Origin: an uncultured Myxococcales bacterium
GTDB taxonomy: Bacteria > Myxococcota_A > UBA9042
NCBI GenBank assembly: GCA_903842345.1
Contig: CAIMLR010000047.1
Coordinates: forward strand, 248,001 to 312,000
Direction of reading: 5' to 3'
Length of the DNA stretch: 64,000 nucleotides
Part shown: positions 8,278 through 15,903 of the stretch, piece after piece
Layout of the letters: each line of letters begins with the position of its first letter
Numbering within the stretch: the first letter of the stretch is position 1
The notes under the pieces: generated by a model
What the model was told of the DNA's origin: nothing
What the model saw: only the letters and a program-made list of their open reading frames with translations
The model's database searches: none
Position numbers and translations under genes: made by a program

Positions 8278-10172
8278 GGCGCACTCGTCAGGTCAAAGGT
8301 GTCAAAATCAGAATCCGTCGCAGGCTCAGTGCCCAGCGCGGCGTGCAGCTTGCCAAGACCGGGCTCAATGACCACCGCCGTCATCGAATCGTGGGCATCG
8401 ACAAGCTCCGGCACACGCAGCGTCGCGATCATCGTCGCCAGGTCAAACTTGCCGTAGTTCGCGGTAATCCGCGCGGCGAGGTTGGCCATGGCGCGGACCG
8501 ATGAGAAATAGTAGGAACTCCAATCGCGCTGCGGGCGCAGATTGAAGATGCCGAGGTCCATGGCAAAGTCGTTGGCGAGCGGCCGGAAATGGGCGCCCAC
8601 GCGCATGTCGTCCTGCTTTTCAGACGCCCAGGGCACGCCCCACTGGTCCACACCCGCGGCATCGGCGTCGGGGGTCCAGTTGGCGCGCCCCTCGCCGGGC
8701 TTGGCAATCACGCCGCCCATGCCAACGTCCCGCCGGACTTCCACGGCGCGCAGCTTGCCGCCCTTGTCCGCGAACAGAAAGTTCCAGCCAAAGGTTGGCG
8801 TCGTGTCGTACGCCAGCGTCGCCGCTTCGTCGGCGTTGTGCGCCTGCGCGAGGATGTCGCGCAAGAGGAAACCAATGGGCTCGCCGCTGGACAGCAGCTT
8901 GGCGTCAAAGAAGTCCGTGAGGAACGCGCCCGCGAGCGGATTGTTCAGCGTGTCTGAATGGTTGCAGCCGTACGCGACACCTTCGCTATTGAGGCCAGCA
9001 AAGCCGTAGGCGATGCCCACCCAGCCGACAAACGCGTAGCTCGGACCGGTATCCGGATGGTGAATCTGCACAAGCGTGTGTTTGTGGGACGTGCCCGCGT
9101 CGAGCAGCGAAAAGTGATGCGCAAGTCGCACCTGGCCATCGGGCGTCGCCGACTTGCGCACGGCGAAGCCGATGGACGGCGGCTGGCTCGTCCCGTCCGA
9201 AACGCCCTGGTTGGGCACGAGATGCGGCGGCTTGCCGTACCCCTTCGTGCTCACCGTGAACTGCTCCGTGCGCATCCGGTGCTCGTGACTCGGCGGCGGA
9301 TTGATCGAGAGCTTATTGTCGCCCGCCTGCACCTGCACCGTCACGATCGGCTTGGTCCAAGGCGCCGCCGGCGTCACCGTCACGTCCGTGTCATGAATCA
9401 GCGGCAGACCACCCGCGTCGGTCGGGGTCACCACCACGAGTTCCGGCGAGTCGAGCGTGTAGACTTTTTCGTCAACGATGACCCGCACGGACTCCGGGTC
9501 GACCTTCGCGTCATCGTCGTGCAACCGCACGCGCACCTTGGCCGTCGAGGGAACCTCCACCCACATCGCGTGCGGCAGGGATTCATACGGCGCGACGAGC
9601 GATTCCGTCGGTTCATCGGTCGTGCCATCGCCGTTGTTGTCCACGCCGTCGCCGACGAGGCTCGCGCCCAGCCACTCGACCTGCGTGACGCGCGGCGCGC
9701 CCGCCTGCTGCAGGAAGTAAGTGATGCCGCGCGCCGCGAGCACGGTATCGACGAACGTGTTCAGGACCAGGATGTCCTGATAATTCATGCCGGAGCCGTC
9801 GGCGATGCCGTGCATTTCCTCGACGAACTGCGGCGGAATGGACGCCTCCAACGACGCCGCCGACTCGCGCAACAGCAGCAGGGAGAACTGGCCATTGCCA
9901 TACTCGGGGTGCAGAACGGCGTCGTAGTTGTGCAAATACGCAGCGATATCGGGCTGATTGCGGTTCAAGTACGGCAGGAGCGACGTCGCCAGGAGCGTCG
10001 AGTAGAACGACTTGATGAGGCTCGACATCTGCTGCCCGTGCTGCAGTCCGCGCTGGTACGAGGTGCCAGACAGGTGCACGACCTGATAACGCGGCGGCTG
10101 CTCGGCGGCGCACGCAGTCAGAAGTACAGCAACGGTAAGGGCGATGGACGAAGGTTTCAGCATCCGCAACAT
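8274..10172 (-). CDS. C45-like (acyl-CoA:6-APA acyltransferase family) hydrolase, lipoprotein
   Basis: About 632 residues. The N-terminus ends in lipobox LLTAC (Cys21). Residues ~30-150 match the C45/Ntn-hydrolase start (YQRGLQHGQQM, then IADGSGMNYQDILVLNTFVD), and the later part has the family beta core (GLNSEGVAYGCNHSDT). Between them is a large insertion holding a calcium-loop-like DNNGDGTTDE at about residue 175. Where family members have a nucleophilic Cys-Thr, this protein appears to read PPSIGFAV, giving Ser instead. Substrate is unknown. Starts at 10172 and 10163 both give the signal peptide, and neither has a strong ribosome site. The stop overlaps the next gene (ATGA). Confidence 0.75.
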   Translation of the reverse strand: MLRMLKPSSIALTVAVLLTACAAEQPPRYQVVHLSGTSYQRGLQHGQQMSSLIKSFYSTLLATSLLPYLNRNQPDIAAYLHNYDAVLHPEYGNGQFSLLLLRESAASLEASIPPQFVEEMHGIADGSGMNYQDILVLNTFVDTVLAARGITYFLQQAGAPRVTQVEWLGASLVGDGVDNNGDGTTDEPTESLVAPYESLPHAMWVEVPSTAKVRVRLHDDDAKVDPESVRVIVDEKVYTLDSPELVVVTPTDAGGLPLIHDTDVTVTPAAPWTKPIVTVQVQAGDNKLSINPPPSHEHRMRTEQFTVSTKGYGKPPHLVPNQGVSDGTSQPPSIGFAVRKSATPDGQVRLAHHFSLLDAGTSHKHTLVQIHHPDTGPSYAFVGWVGIAYGFAGLNSEGVAYGCNHSDTLNNPLAGAFLTDFFDAKLLSSGEPIGFLLRDILAQAHNADEAATLAYDTTPTFGWNFLFADKGGKLRAVEVRRDVGMGGVIAKPGEGRANWTPDADAAGVDQWGVPWASEKQDDMRVGAHFRPLANDFAMDLGIFNLRPQRDWSSYYFSSVRAMANLAARITANYGKFDLATMIATLRVPELVDAHDSMTAVVIEPGLGKLHAALGTEPATDSDFDTFDLTSAP

Positions 10173-10283
10173 CGTGCCCGCAACATCCCGGGTATGCAAG
10201 CGGCCGACTCGGTGTTCTGCCAACGGAATCCGCGACTGTCCTCGCAACGGCCTTCGTGGTATAGAAACGCTGAGGAGGAGCCC

Positions 10284-11300
10284 ATGAGTCAGTCCAGCAG
10301 CTACCAACTTGTGCAGGCCAGCCACGTGGAAATGGCCCAGCGCTGGCGGCATCACCACCACGCGTGGGGCGGCGGAATGCCGCTGGAACTCTACCTGAAG
10401 CGCGAGGAAGCGCTGAACGACGGCGAGCTGTGCCGCAAGTCGATGCGGTTGTGGCTGCTGAAGAATGATTGTGATGAAATTCTGGCGAGCTGTGAAACCT
10501 ACGCGGCGCGCATCTGGTATGGCGAGGCGGAAGGCGACCTGAACGGCCTGAAGCTGGAAACCGTGGCCTCCGTGCTGGTTGAACCGCGTTTGCGGATGCA
10601 GGGTTACGCCGGTCAGCTGCTGGCGGAGCTGGGGGCGCGCCTGAAGTTCGAGGGCGTCGCGGCGGCGGCGCTGTATTCCGACGTGGGTCCCGGGCTGTAC
10701 CGGCGCGCGGGCTACTACCTGCACCCGGCGCGCGAGTCGATCCGGGTGGTGGCAGGCGAGCCGTGGCCGGCGACGGCCGACGAGATCACGCTGGCGCAAG
10801 TCGCTGATCTACTGAAGGAAGAGACCCGTCATGTGCATGGTCGGCTGGCGATGACGTCCGTGCCGGCCATTTTGGAGGTGCCGACGGCCGAGCGCATCGC
10901 GTGGTTCAACGTGCGCAGCCAGTTCCGCGCCTGGTCGCGCGGGCAGCAGCCGCCCGTGGTGGTGGGCGCGCGCGGGCCAGATGGCGGCTATGTGCTGTGG
11001 ACGGCCGATGCGGGCGACCCCGTGCTGCACGCGCTGGTGTGGCGCCCGCGGAGCCCGGAGGACGCGGCCATCCTGGCGCAGGCGGCGGTGGCGCAGGCCC
11101 TGGACCAAAATCTGCAGCGGGTGATTTGGTGGGACGCGGACCGGGACACCGGACTTGACCCGTACCGCGCGCCGCAGCTGCAGCCGCCGCTGGCGATGGC
11201 GCGGGAGCGCGAGTCCTCGCTGCCGATGTTGGCGTGGCTGGACGATGCGCGGCCGTTCCCGCTCGTTTGGGGCGGCATTGAACGCTTTGGGTGGTGCTAG
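10284..11300 (+). CDS. GNAT-family N-acetyltransferase (LYC1-like)
   Basis: A 338-residue cytoplasmic protein. The N-terminal half holds a GNAT fold: ETVASVLVEPRLRMQGYAGQ is the acetyl-CoA pyrophosphate loop (VxxxxRxxGYAxxL), followed by ALYSDVGPGLYRRAGYY. The start MSQSSSYQLVQASHVEMAQR and the LYLKREEAL segment recall the LYC1-type acetyltransferases, which carry an extra C-terminal domain as seen here. GAGGAGGAG (10272-10280) is an excellent ribosome site for ATG 10284. It diverges from the C45-like gene. The acceptor substrate cannot be read from the sequence. Confidence 0.8.
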   Translation: MSQSSSYQLVQASHVEMAQRWRHHHHAWGGGMPLELYLKREEALNDGELCRKSMRLWLLKNDCDEILASCETYAARIWYGEAEGDLNGLKLETVASVLVEPRLRMQGYAGQLLAELGARLKFEGVAAAALYSDVGPGLYRRAGYYLHPARESIRVVAGEPWPATADEITLAQVADLLKEETRHVHGRLAMTSVPAILEVPTAERIAWFNVRSQFRAWSRGQQPPVVVGARGPDGGYVLWTADAGDPVLHALVWRPRSPEDAAILAQAAVAQALDQNLQRVIWWDADRDTGLDPYRAPQLQPPLAMARERESSLPMLAWLDDARPFPLVWGGIERFGWC

Positions 11301-11420
11301 CCGACCGCCCGGGGCAACTTTCACCCGCCGCGCGCGCATCCGGCTTTGGTGGGCGGCTGCCCGGCCGAAGCGGCCGGTCACCGGGCTCGACTCGCTCCAG
11401 GGCGCAGCGCGCCCCTCCGC

Positions 11421-13868
11421 TCACGGAGACTCGCTGCGCGAGCCTCCGCCCTGCGGGTGACGATCCCTGCCGCGGCTGACAACCTGCTGGACGGCTTTCC
11501 GCCGCCGGATCACCAGCATTCCGGCCCACGCCAGCAGTGCCGCAACAGCGCCCGCCGATCCCGCCGTGCCCGCCGAGCAACCGGACGACGTGCCGCTGCC
11601 GCCATCGGACGCGGTGCCGGTGGTGCCCGCAACGGCGGCCAGCAAGTAGCAGCCACCCACCTGGGTGTTGACGGCGGCGCACCCCTGCCCGGCGGCGCAT
11701 TCGTTGTGGCTCGGGTCGCACGGCGTCTGGCAGCGGTTGGCGCCGTTGGCGGTGAAGTCCGGCGCGCAGAACAGCGTCGCGCAATCGGCGTCACTCGTGC
11801 ATGGCTGGTAGTTGTCGGCGCCGCCCGCGGCGTGGCAAATGCCCGCGACGCTGTCGGCCGCAGTCCGCTGACAGCTGAGGCCAGCCGCGCAGGTGCTCGG
11901 CACGGAAGTCACGGTGCAGGCGCCGCCCTCGCCGGTCGTGCCGCCAACCGGGTCCGGCTGCTTGCCGCCGACGCACTTGCCCGCGGAGCACATGCCTCCG
12001 GCGCACTCGCTCGTCGCGACGCACGCGCCGCCCGCGGGCACGCAGGCGACCTTCTTCCCGGCAAAACACAAGCCGCCCGCCGTGGTGCTCAGGCACTCAA
12101 AACCGCACGGGCACGTCGTCGCGTCGCCGACCGTGCAGACCTGCGTGCAACTTTGCTTGTTCTGGCCCGCGACGCACAGGCCGCTGTCGCAGCTGTCTGA
12201 CGCGTCGCACGCGTCGCCCAACTGCTTCTTGTCGGCCGCGGCGGGAATGCACGCCAACGCGCCGTCGGCCTGGGCCTTGCACACGTCCGTGCCGCCGCAG
12301 TCGCTGGTCTGCGCGCACGGCTTGCGGCACCAGCTCTGCGGATCGCTGGCGTTGAGCTTCTCGCACGTGGCGCCCGTGATGCAGTCCGTCGTCGAGGTGC
12401 ACTGCGATCCGACCGGCAGCTTGCCGCCGGTGCCGGGGACACAGGCCGAGTACCCTTCCGGCTCCGCTGTGCACCCTTGGCCGCTTGGGCAATCGGTCTT
12501 GTTCACGCACTTGGCGCGGCAGAAGCCCGCGACGCACGCGCCCGACTGGCACTGCGTTGAATCCGCGCACGTGCTGCCCACGGCGTTCTTGCCGCTGCCG
12601 GGAACGCAGACGCCCTTGCCCGTGGTGCCGGTCGATTGGCAGTCTTCGGTCGGGCCGCACTGCGTCGGATTGGCGACGGTGCACGCGACGCGGCAGATTT
12701 TGTTGAAGCACGTGTTCGTCGTGCAGTCGGTGTTCGCCGCGCACGGGTCGCCGGCGTTGGCGGTCGGCGTCGTGGTGCCGCCGCTGGTCGGGACGCACGC
12801 GCCCTGCCCGTTGCCGCTCTGATACCCGATGCACTGAAAGCCTGTGCCGCAGTTGGACGCCGCCGTCTGGCAGAGTTGGCTGCAGTACGACGTCGTGTTG
12901 ACCGGCTGGCAGAACAGCGGCGAGGTGCAGTCGGCGTCCAGGCTGCACACGGCGCCCATCTTGCCGCCGGTCGTCGTTGTCGTGCCGGCGGTCCACGAGC
13001 ACTTCGACGTGCCCGTGTCGCAGCTCATCTTGGCCGCGTAGTACTCCTGGCCGCTGCTGTCGGTTTCGTTGATGTACGGGCAGTCCGCGTCGTTGGCGCA
13101 CGTGTACGCGGTCTGCGGGTTGAGAAAGCAGATGATCTTCTGATCGTCCGCGGAGAGCGTCGCCGTCGCGCCGTACGGATCCACTTCCGGCGCCATCGTC
13201 GGCGGATCCGACTGCGAATAGTTCTTCAACACGTGCTGCGCGCCAAAGAAGTGGCCCTCCTCGTGGATCGCCACGCTCAGGATGTGCATCTTGGTCTTGC
13301 TCGTCGGCGTCGGCGTCTGGCTCCACGGCCCGGCGTCGGCAAAATTGGCGACCCAATTGTAGTAGTAGCCGTTGAATGCGATGTCCGCCTCGTAGATCTT
13401 GCCCGACTGCGGATCGAACGACGGCGACGTCACGCCCAGCACGTACGCGCCAAACGTCCAGGCGTTGGTTGTGACAAAACCAAGCTCATTGCGGCTGTTG
13501 GTCGTGCCAAGCGGCGTGAGCTTCAGGTTCTTGGCGCTCGGACAATCCGCGTCCGTGGCGCACGTCAGGCCCTTGTCGTAGGTGCACATGCCGGCGGTGC
13601 AGTGGTGGTTGAGCACGAACTGCAGATTGCCGCACGCGACGTCCATCCAGCCCTGAAAGCCAAGCTGCAATTGGCCGTTGGCGATGTCCGGCGTCGTCCC
13701 CGGCGCGCCCGACGGATGCAGGTAATACGGCACGCTGGTTTGCGTCCAATGCAGGAAATTGTGCGACCCGGCCTGCGGCACGCCCACGGAAAACGCCAGC
13801 AAGGTCTGCGGCAGGACGGCCAACGCGAGCAGCGCGGCCGGAATCAGAAGCTTCTTGAACGTCCGCAT
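11421..13868 (-). CDS. metzincin (matrixin-type) protease with Cys-rich repeats and MYXO-CTERM tail
   Basis: 815 residues. After a signal peptide (to about residue 25) comes a catalytic domain with the full zinc motif HEEGHFFGAQH (His202, His206, His212; Glu203) and a likely Met-turn at PPTMAPEVDP. Residues ~265-740 are Cys-rich repeats with CxxDxDCxxxxCxxxxC spacing. The C-terminus has SGCSAGTAG, a hydrophobic helix (AVAALLAWAGMLVI) and an Arg/Lys cluster, the MYXO-CTERM sorting pattern for surface anchoring. A further ~25-residue tail follows, partly encoded by the hairpin at 11425. ATG 13868 is preferred, with TTGGAG 9 bases upstream. It follows the secreted protein at 13908 by 39 bases. 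Confidence 0.9.
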   Translation of the reverse strand: MRTFKKLLIPAALLALAVLPQTLLAFSVGVPQAGSHNFLHWTQTSVPYYLHPSGAPGTTPDIANGQLQLGFQGWMDVACGNLQFVLNHHCTAGMCTYDKGLTCATDADCPSAKNLKLTPLGTTNSRNELGFVTTNAWTFGAYVLGVTSPSFDPQSGKIYEADIAFNGYYYNWVANFADAGPWSQTPTPTSKTKMHILSVAIHEEGHFFGAQHVLKNYSQSDPPTMAPEVDPYGATATLSADDQKIICFLNPQTAYTCANDADCPYINETDSSGQEYYAAKMSCDTGTSKCSWTAGTTTTTGGKMGAVCSLDADCTSPLFCQPVNTTSYCSQLCQTAASNCGTGFQCIGYQSGNGQGACVPTSGGTTTPTANAGDPCAANTDCTTNTCFNKICRVACTVANPTQCGPTEDCQSTGTTGKGVCVPGSGKNAVGSTCADSTQCQSGACVAGFCRAKCVNKTDCPSGQGCTAEPEGYSACVPGTGGKLPVGSQCTSTTDCITGATCEKLNASDPQSWCRKPCAQTSDCGGTDVCKAQADGALACIPAAADKKQLGDACDASDSCDSGLCVAGQNKQSCTQVCTVGDATTCPCGFECLSTTAGGLCFAGKKVACVPAGGACVATSECAGGMCSAGKCVGGKQPDPVGGTTGEGGACTVTSVPSTCAAGLSCQRTAADSVAGICHAAGGADNYQPCTSDADCATLFCAPDFTANGANRCQTPCDPSHNECAAGQGCAAVNTQVGGCYLLAAVAGTTGTASDGGSGTSSGCSAGTAGSAGAVAALLAWAGMLVIRRRKAVQQVVSRGRDRHPQGGGSRSESP
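11425..11447. terminator. hairpin at the convergent 3' ends
   Basis: GGAGACTCG (11425-11433), loop CTGCG and CGAGCCTCC (11439-11447) form a nine-pair stem with one A/C mismatch. It overlaps the last codons of the metzincin gene and faces the acetyltransferase 3' end. No T-run follows, so intrinsic termination is uncertain. The 11301-11420 gap around it is GC-rich and otherwise empty. Confidence 0.35.
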
Positions 13869-13907
13869 GGGCGTCATCTCCAATGGCTGCGCGAAACGCG
13901 GTCGGGG

Positions 13908-14555
13908 CTACTTGACGCGGTGGACCGGAATCGGCGCGACGGCAGGCTGCGGGGCGGCTTTCTGCGCCGCGAGCACGTCAGCCTTGAAATCGCCGAGCAG
14001 CTTCATCGGCTGGAGCGGCGCCGCGCCCGGCGTGACCGCGCCCGTCTGGCGATTCTGCGTCAGGAAGTGAACGTCCGGCATGTCCCGCTGCACGGTCTTC
14101 TTGCCCTGCTTGTCTGTTTGCACAGTCCACTTGCCCTGCGGCCCGCCGCACACGACGTAGCCTTGCGCGGTCTTTTCCAACGCGACAACGACCTCTTCGC
14201 CCACCGCGAAGCTCGGCATGCCCGGGACGGAAACCATCAGGCCATCAGAACGCAGCCCACCCGGGTGCGCCCACGTGAAGCGCTTGCCCGCGCGCGCGGG
14301 GCTGACCTTGAGGACTTCCTCGCCTTTCCAGGCGTCGGCGATTTCCAGCGTGAACTCGGTCCAGACGCCGTGGCCATCGGCGCGGCGATCGCGGCTCTGC
14401 ACCGCGACGACCTTGCCGTGCAGCACAAGCTCAGAAGTCTGCACGAGCTGTGGCAATTCAACCGCGAGCACGGTCATGGCCTGCGCGGGAACGGCCAACG
14501 GCAGCGCGGCGACCGTCAGGAGGCCGACCAGGAGGAAACGGGGGAAGGTCAACAT
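13908..14555 (-). CDS. secreted protein upstream of the metzincin
   Basis: 215 residues, with signal peptide MLTFPRFLLVGLLTVAALPL cleaved near AQA at about 26. The mature part (ELVLHGKVVAVQSRDRR, then WTEFTLEIADAWKG, then FAVGEEVVVALEK) resembles small beta-barrel proteins that are often encoded beside secreted matrixins in myxobacteria. No catalytic motif is seen. ATG 14555 begins the signal peptide; longer frames reach into the glucokinase gene. It is first in a two-gene unit with the metzincin, so it may assist secretion or inhibition of the protease (inference). Confidence 0.75.
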   Translation of the reverse strand: MLTFPRFLLVGLLTVAALPLAVPAQAMTVLAVELPQLVQTSELVLHGKVVAVQSRDRRADGHGVWTEFTLEIADAWKGEEVLKVSPARAGKRFTWAHPGGLRSDGLMVSVPGMPSFAVGEEVVVALEKTAQGYVVCGGPQGKWTVQTDKQGKKTVQRDMPDVHFLTQNRQTGAVTPGAAPLQPMKLLGDFKADVLAAQKAAPQPAVAPIPVHRVK

Positions 14556-14593
14556 GGCAAAATCCAGTTTGCGCGGCGGCGCGCAGCGCATGA

Positions 14594-14621
14594 ACGATAG
14601 CCGAATCCGCAGCGGATTCAA
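14594..14621 (-). promoter_or_regulatory. predicted promoter of the metzincin operon with palindrome
   Basis: On the minus strand, TTGAAT (14621-14616), a 16 base spacer and TATCGT (14599-14594). A perfect palindrome GAATCCGC-A-GCGGATTC (14603-14619) covers most of the spacer and part of the -35 box. It could be an operator for the downstream operon or a hairpin closing glucokinase transcription, whose stop is 7 bases before it. Confidence 0.4.
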
Positions 14622-14625
14622 CCGT

Positions 14626-15609
14626 TCATTGGCCAACCGCGGATTGTGCAAGCTGCAGCGCCGCTTGCGTCGCGCCCTTGAGCGCCACCGCCGGATCGCG
14701 CAGCGCCAGCACCGGGAGTTGCTGCATGACGGCGACGTAGCGGCCCTTGGCGTGGAAGCCCTGCAGGAACGCGCCTTCGTGGAGAATCGGCCACAGGTGC
14801 GCGGTCAGACCGCCGGCGATGTACACGCCGCCCACCGCCCAGGCCGTCAATGCGAGGTTTCCGGCCTGCGCGCCGAGGAGCCGCGTCAGCCACCGCACCG
14901 CCTTGCCGCAGGTCGCACAGTCGCCAGCCACGCCGTGTTGGCCAATCGCCGAGGAGGGATCGCCGCCCTGCGTGCCGTGCGCGCACGCGGGTTCACCCCG
15001 CCGCTCGGTCAGACACCGCCAAATCAGCTGCAGCCCAGGACCTGAGACGACGCGCTCCCACGACACATGGGGCCACGTTTCCCGCGCGAGCAGCCACAGC
15101 GCGACGTCCGCGTCATCGCTCGGGGCAAAATCGACGTGCCCGCCCTCGGTCGCCTGCACGTGCGCGCGCCCGTCCGCCTGCCAGACGATGGCCTGCCCGA
15201 GGCCCGTCCCCGGCGCGATGACCACGCGCGGCCCCGTCCGCGGCGTGCCGACCTGCAGTACGTCCAGTTCCTCCGGCGCCAAAGCCAGCGCGCCCAGCGC
15301 CGTCGCCGCGAGGTCGTTGAGCAACTGCACCGGCACGCCCAGCGCCGCCTGAAGGTCGCGCTCGGTCACAAGCGGCCACGGAAGGTTTGTCGTCTGCGCC
15401 GCGCCGTCCAGCACCGGCGCGGCGATCCCCAGCGCCGCGGCCTGGATCGCGTCGCCCGGCTGCAGGAACCGCAGCAACAGGTCCTGCAGGCTGGCAAAGT
15501 CGCGGCTCGGCAGCGTCGCCTCGCGCACGACCGCAAGCTGGCCTGCGTCGGCACGCACGAGCCGCAGCCGGCCATTGGTGCCGCCAATATCACCAGCGAG
15601 AATCAACAT
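14626..15609 (-). CDS. glk: glucokinase
   Basis: 327 residues, the normal size for the Glk family. It phosphorylates glucose with ATP to glucose 6-phosphate in the cytoplasm. The N-terminal phosphate-binding motif is LAGDIGGTNGRL; LLNDLAATALGA contains the catalytic Asp and VVIAPGTGLGQAI the second phosphate loop. EGGHVDFAP holds the Glu/His that contact the sugar, and WAVGGVYIAGG is the adenosine motif. ATG 15609 has AGGTGG 5-6 bases upstream; a longer frame to 15768 is not supported by family length. It diverges from sucA across a 294 base region in which no convincing promoter could be identified. Confidence 0.93.
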   Translation of the reverse strand: MLILAGDIGGTNGRLRLVRADAGQLAVVREATLPSRDFASLQDLLLRFLQPGDAIQAAALGIAAPVLDGAAQTTNLPWPLVTERDLQAALGVPVQLLNDLAATALGALALAPEELDVLQVGTPRTGPRVVIAPGTGLGQAIVWQADGRAHVQATEGGHVDFAPSDDADVALWLLARETWPHVSWERVVSGPGLQLIWRCLTERRGEPACAHGTQGGDPSSAIGQHGVAGDCATCGKAVRWLTRLLGAQAGNLALTAWAVGGVYIAGGLTAHLWPILHEGAFLQGFHAKGRYVAVMQQLPVLALRDPAVALKGATQAALQLAQSAVGQ

Positions 15610-15903
15610 CTGGACCACCTGGCCGCGGCGATCCGCGCGCGCCCCATGGGCGATGTCGTGGCGGGAGTGGAACCGCGGCAACTGCCCAAACACTTGAACT
15701 TGCACGCCATTCGCATCGCTCCCGTTGCGGGGGTAGAATAGCGGCGGAAGTCCTTGGCGCGCAACCATTCACGGTCGACGCGCTCGACTTTTTGGCCGGT
15801 GGCGCGCATCCTCGCCTGTGCTTGGACGGACGCGGACGTCTGCCCGATCTCACCCTCCCGGAACGGAACGCCGTCGGCTGCCCGACGGTCCCATCGAAAC
15901 TCC

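Noticed and set aside
10237-10265. TATAGA at 10260-10265 as a promoter -10 box for the acetyltransferase
   Set aside because: The matching upstream hexamer is TGTCCT, too poor to support a call.
15610-15903. TAGAAT at 15734-15739 as a sucA promoter -10 box
   Set aside because: No acceptable -35 box lies 15-19 bases upstream; the region remains without a supported promoter.
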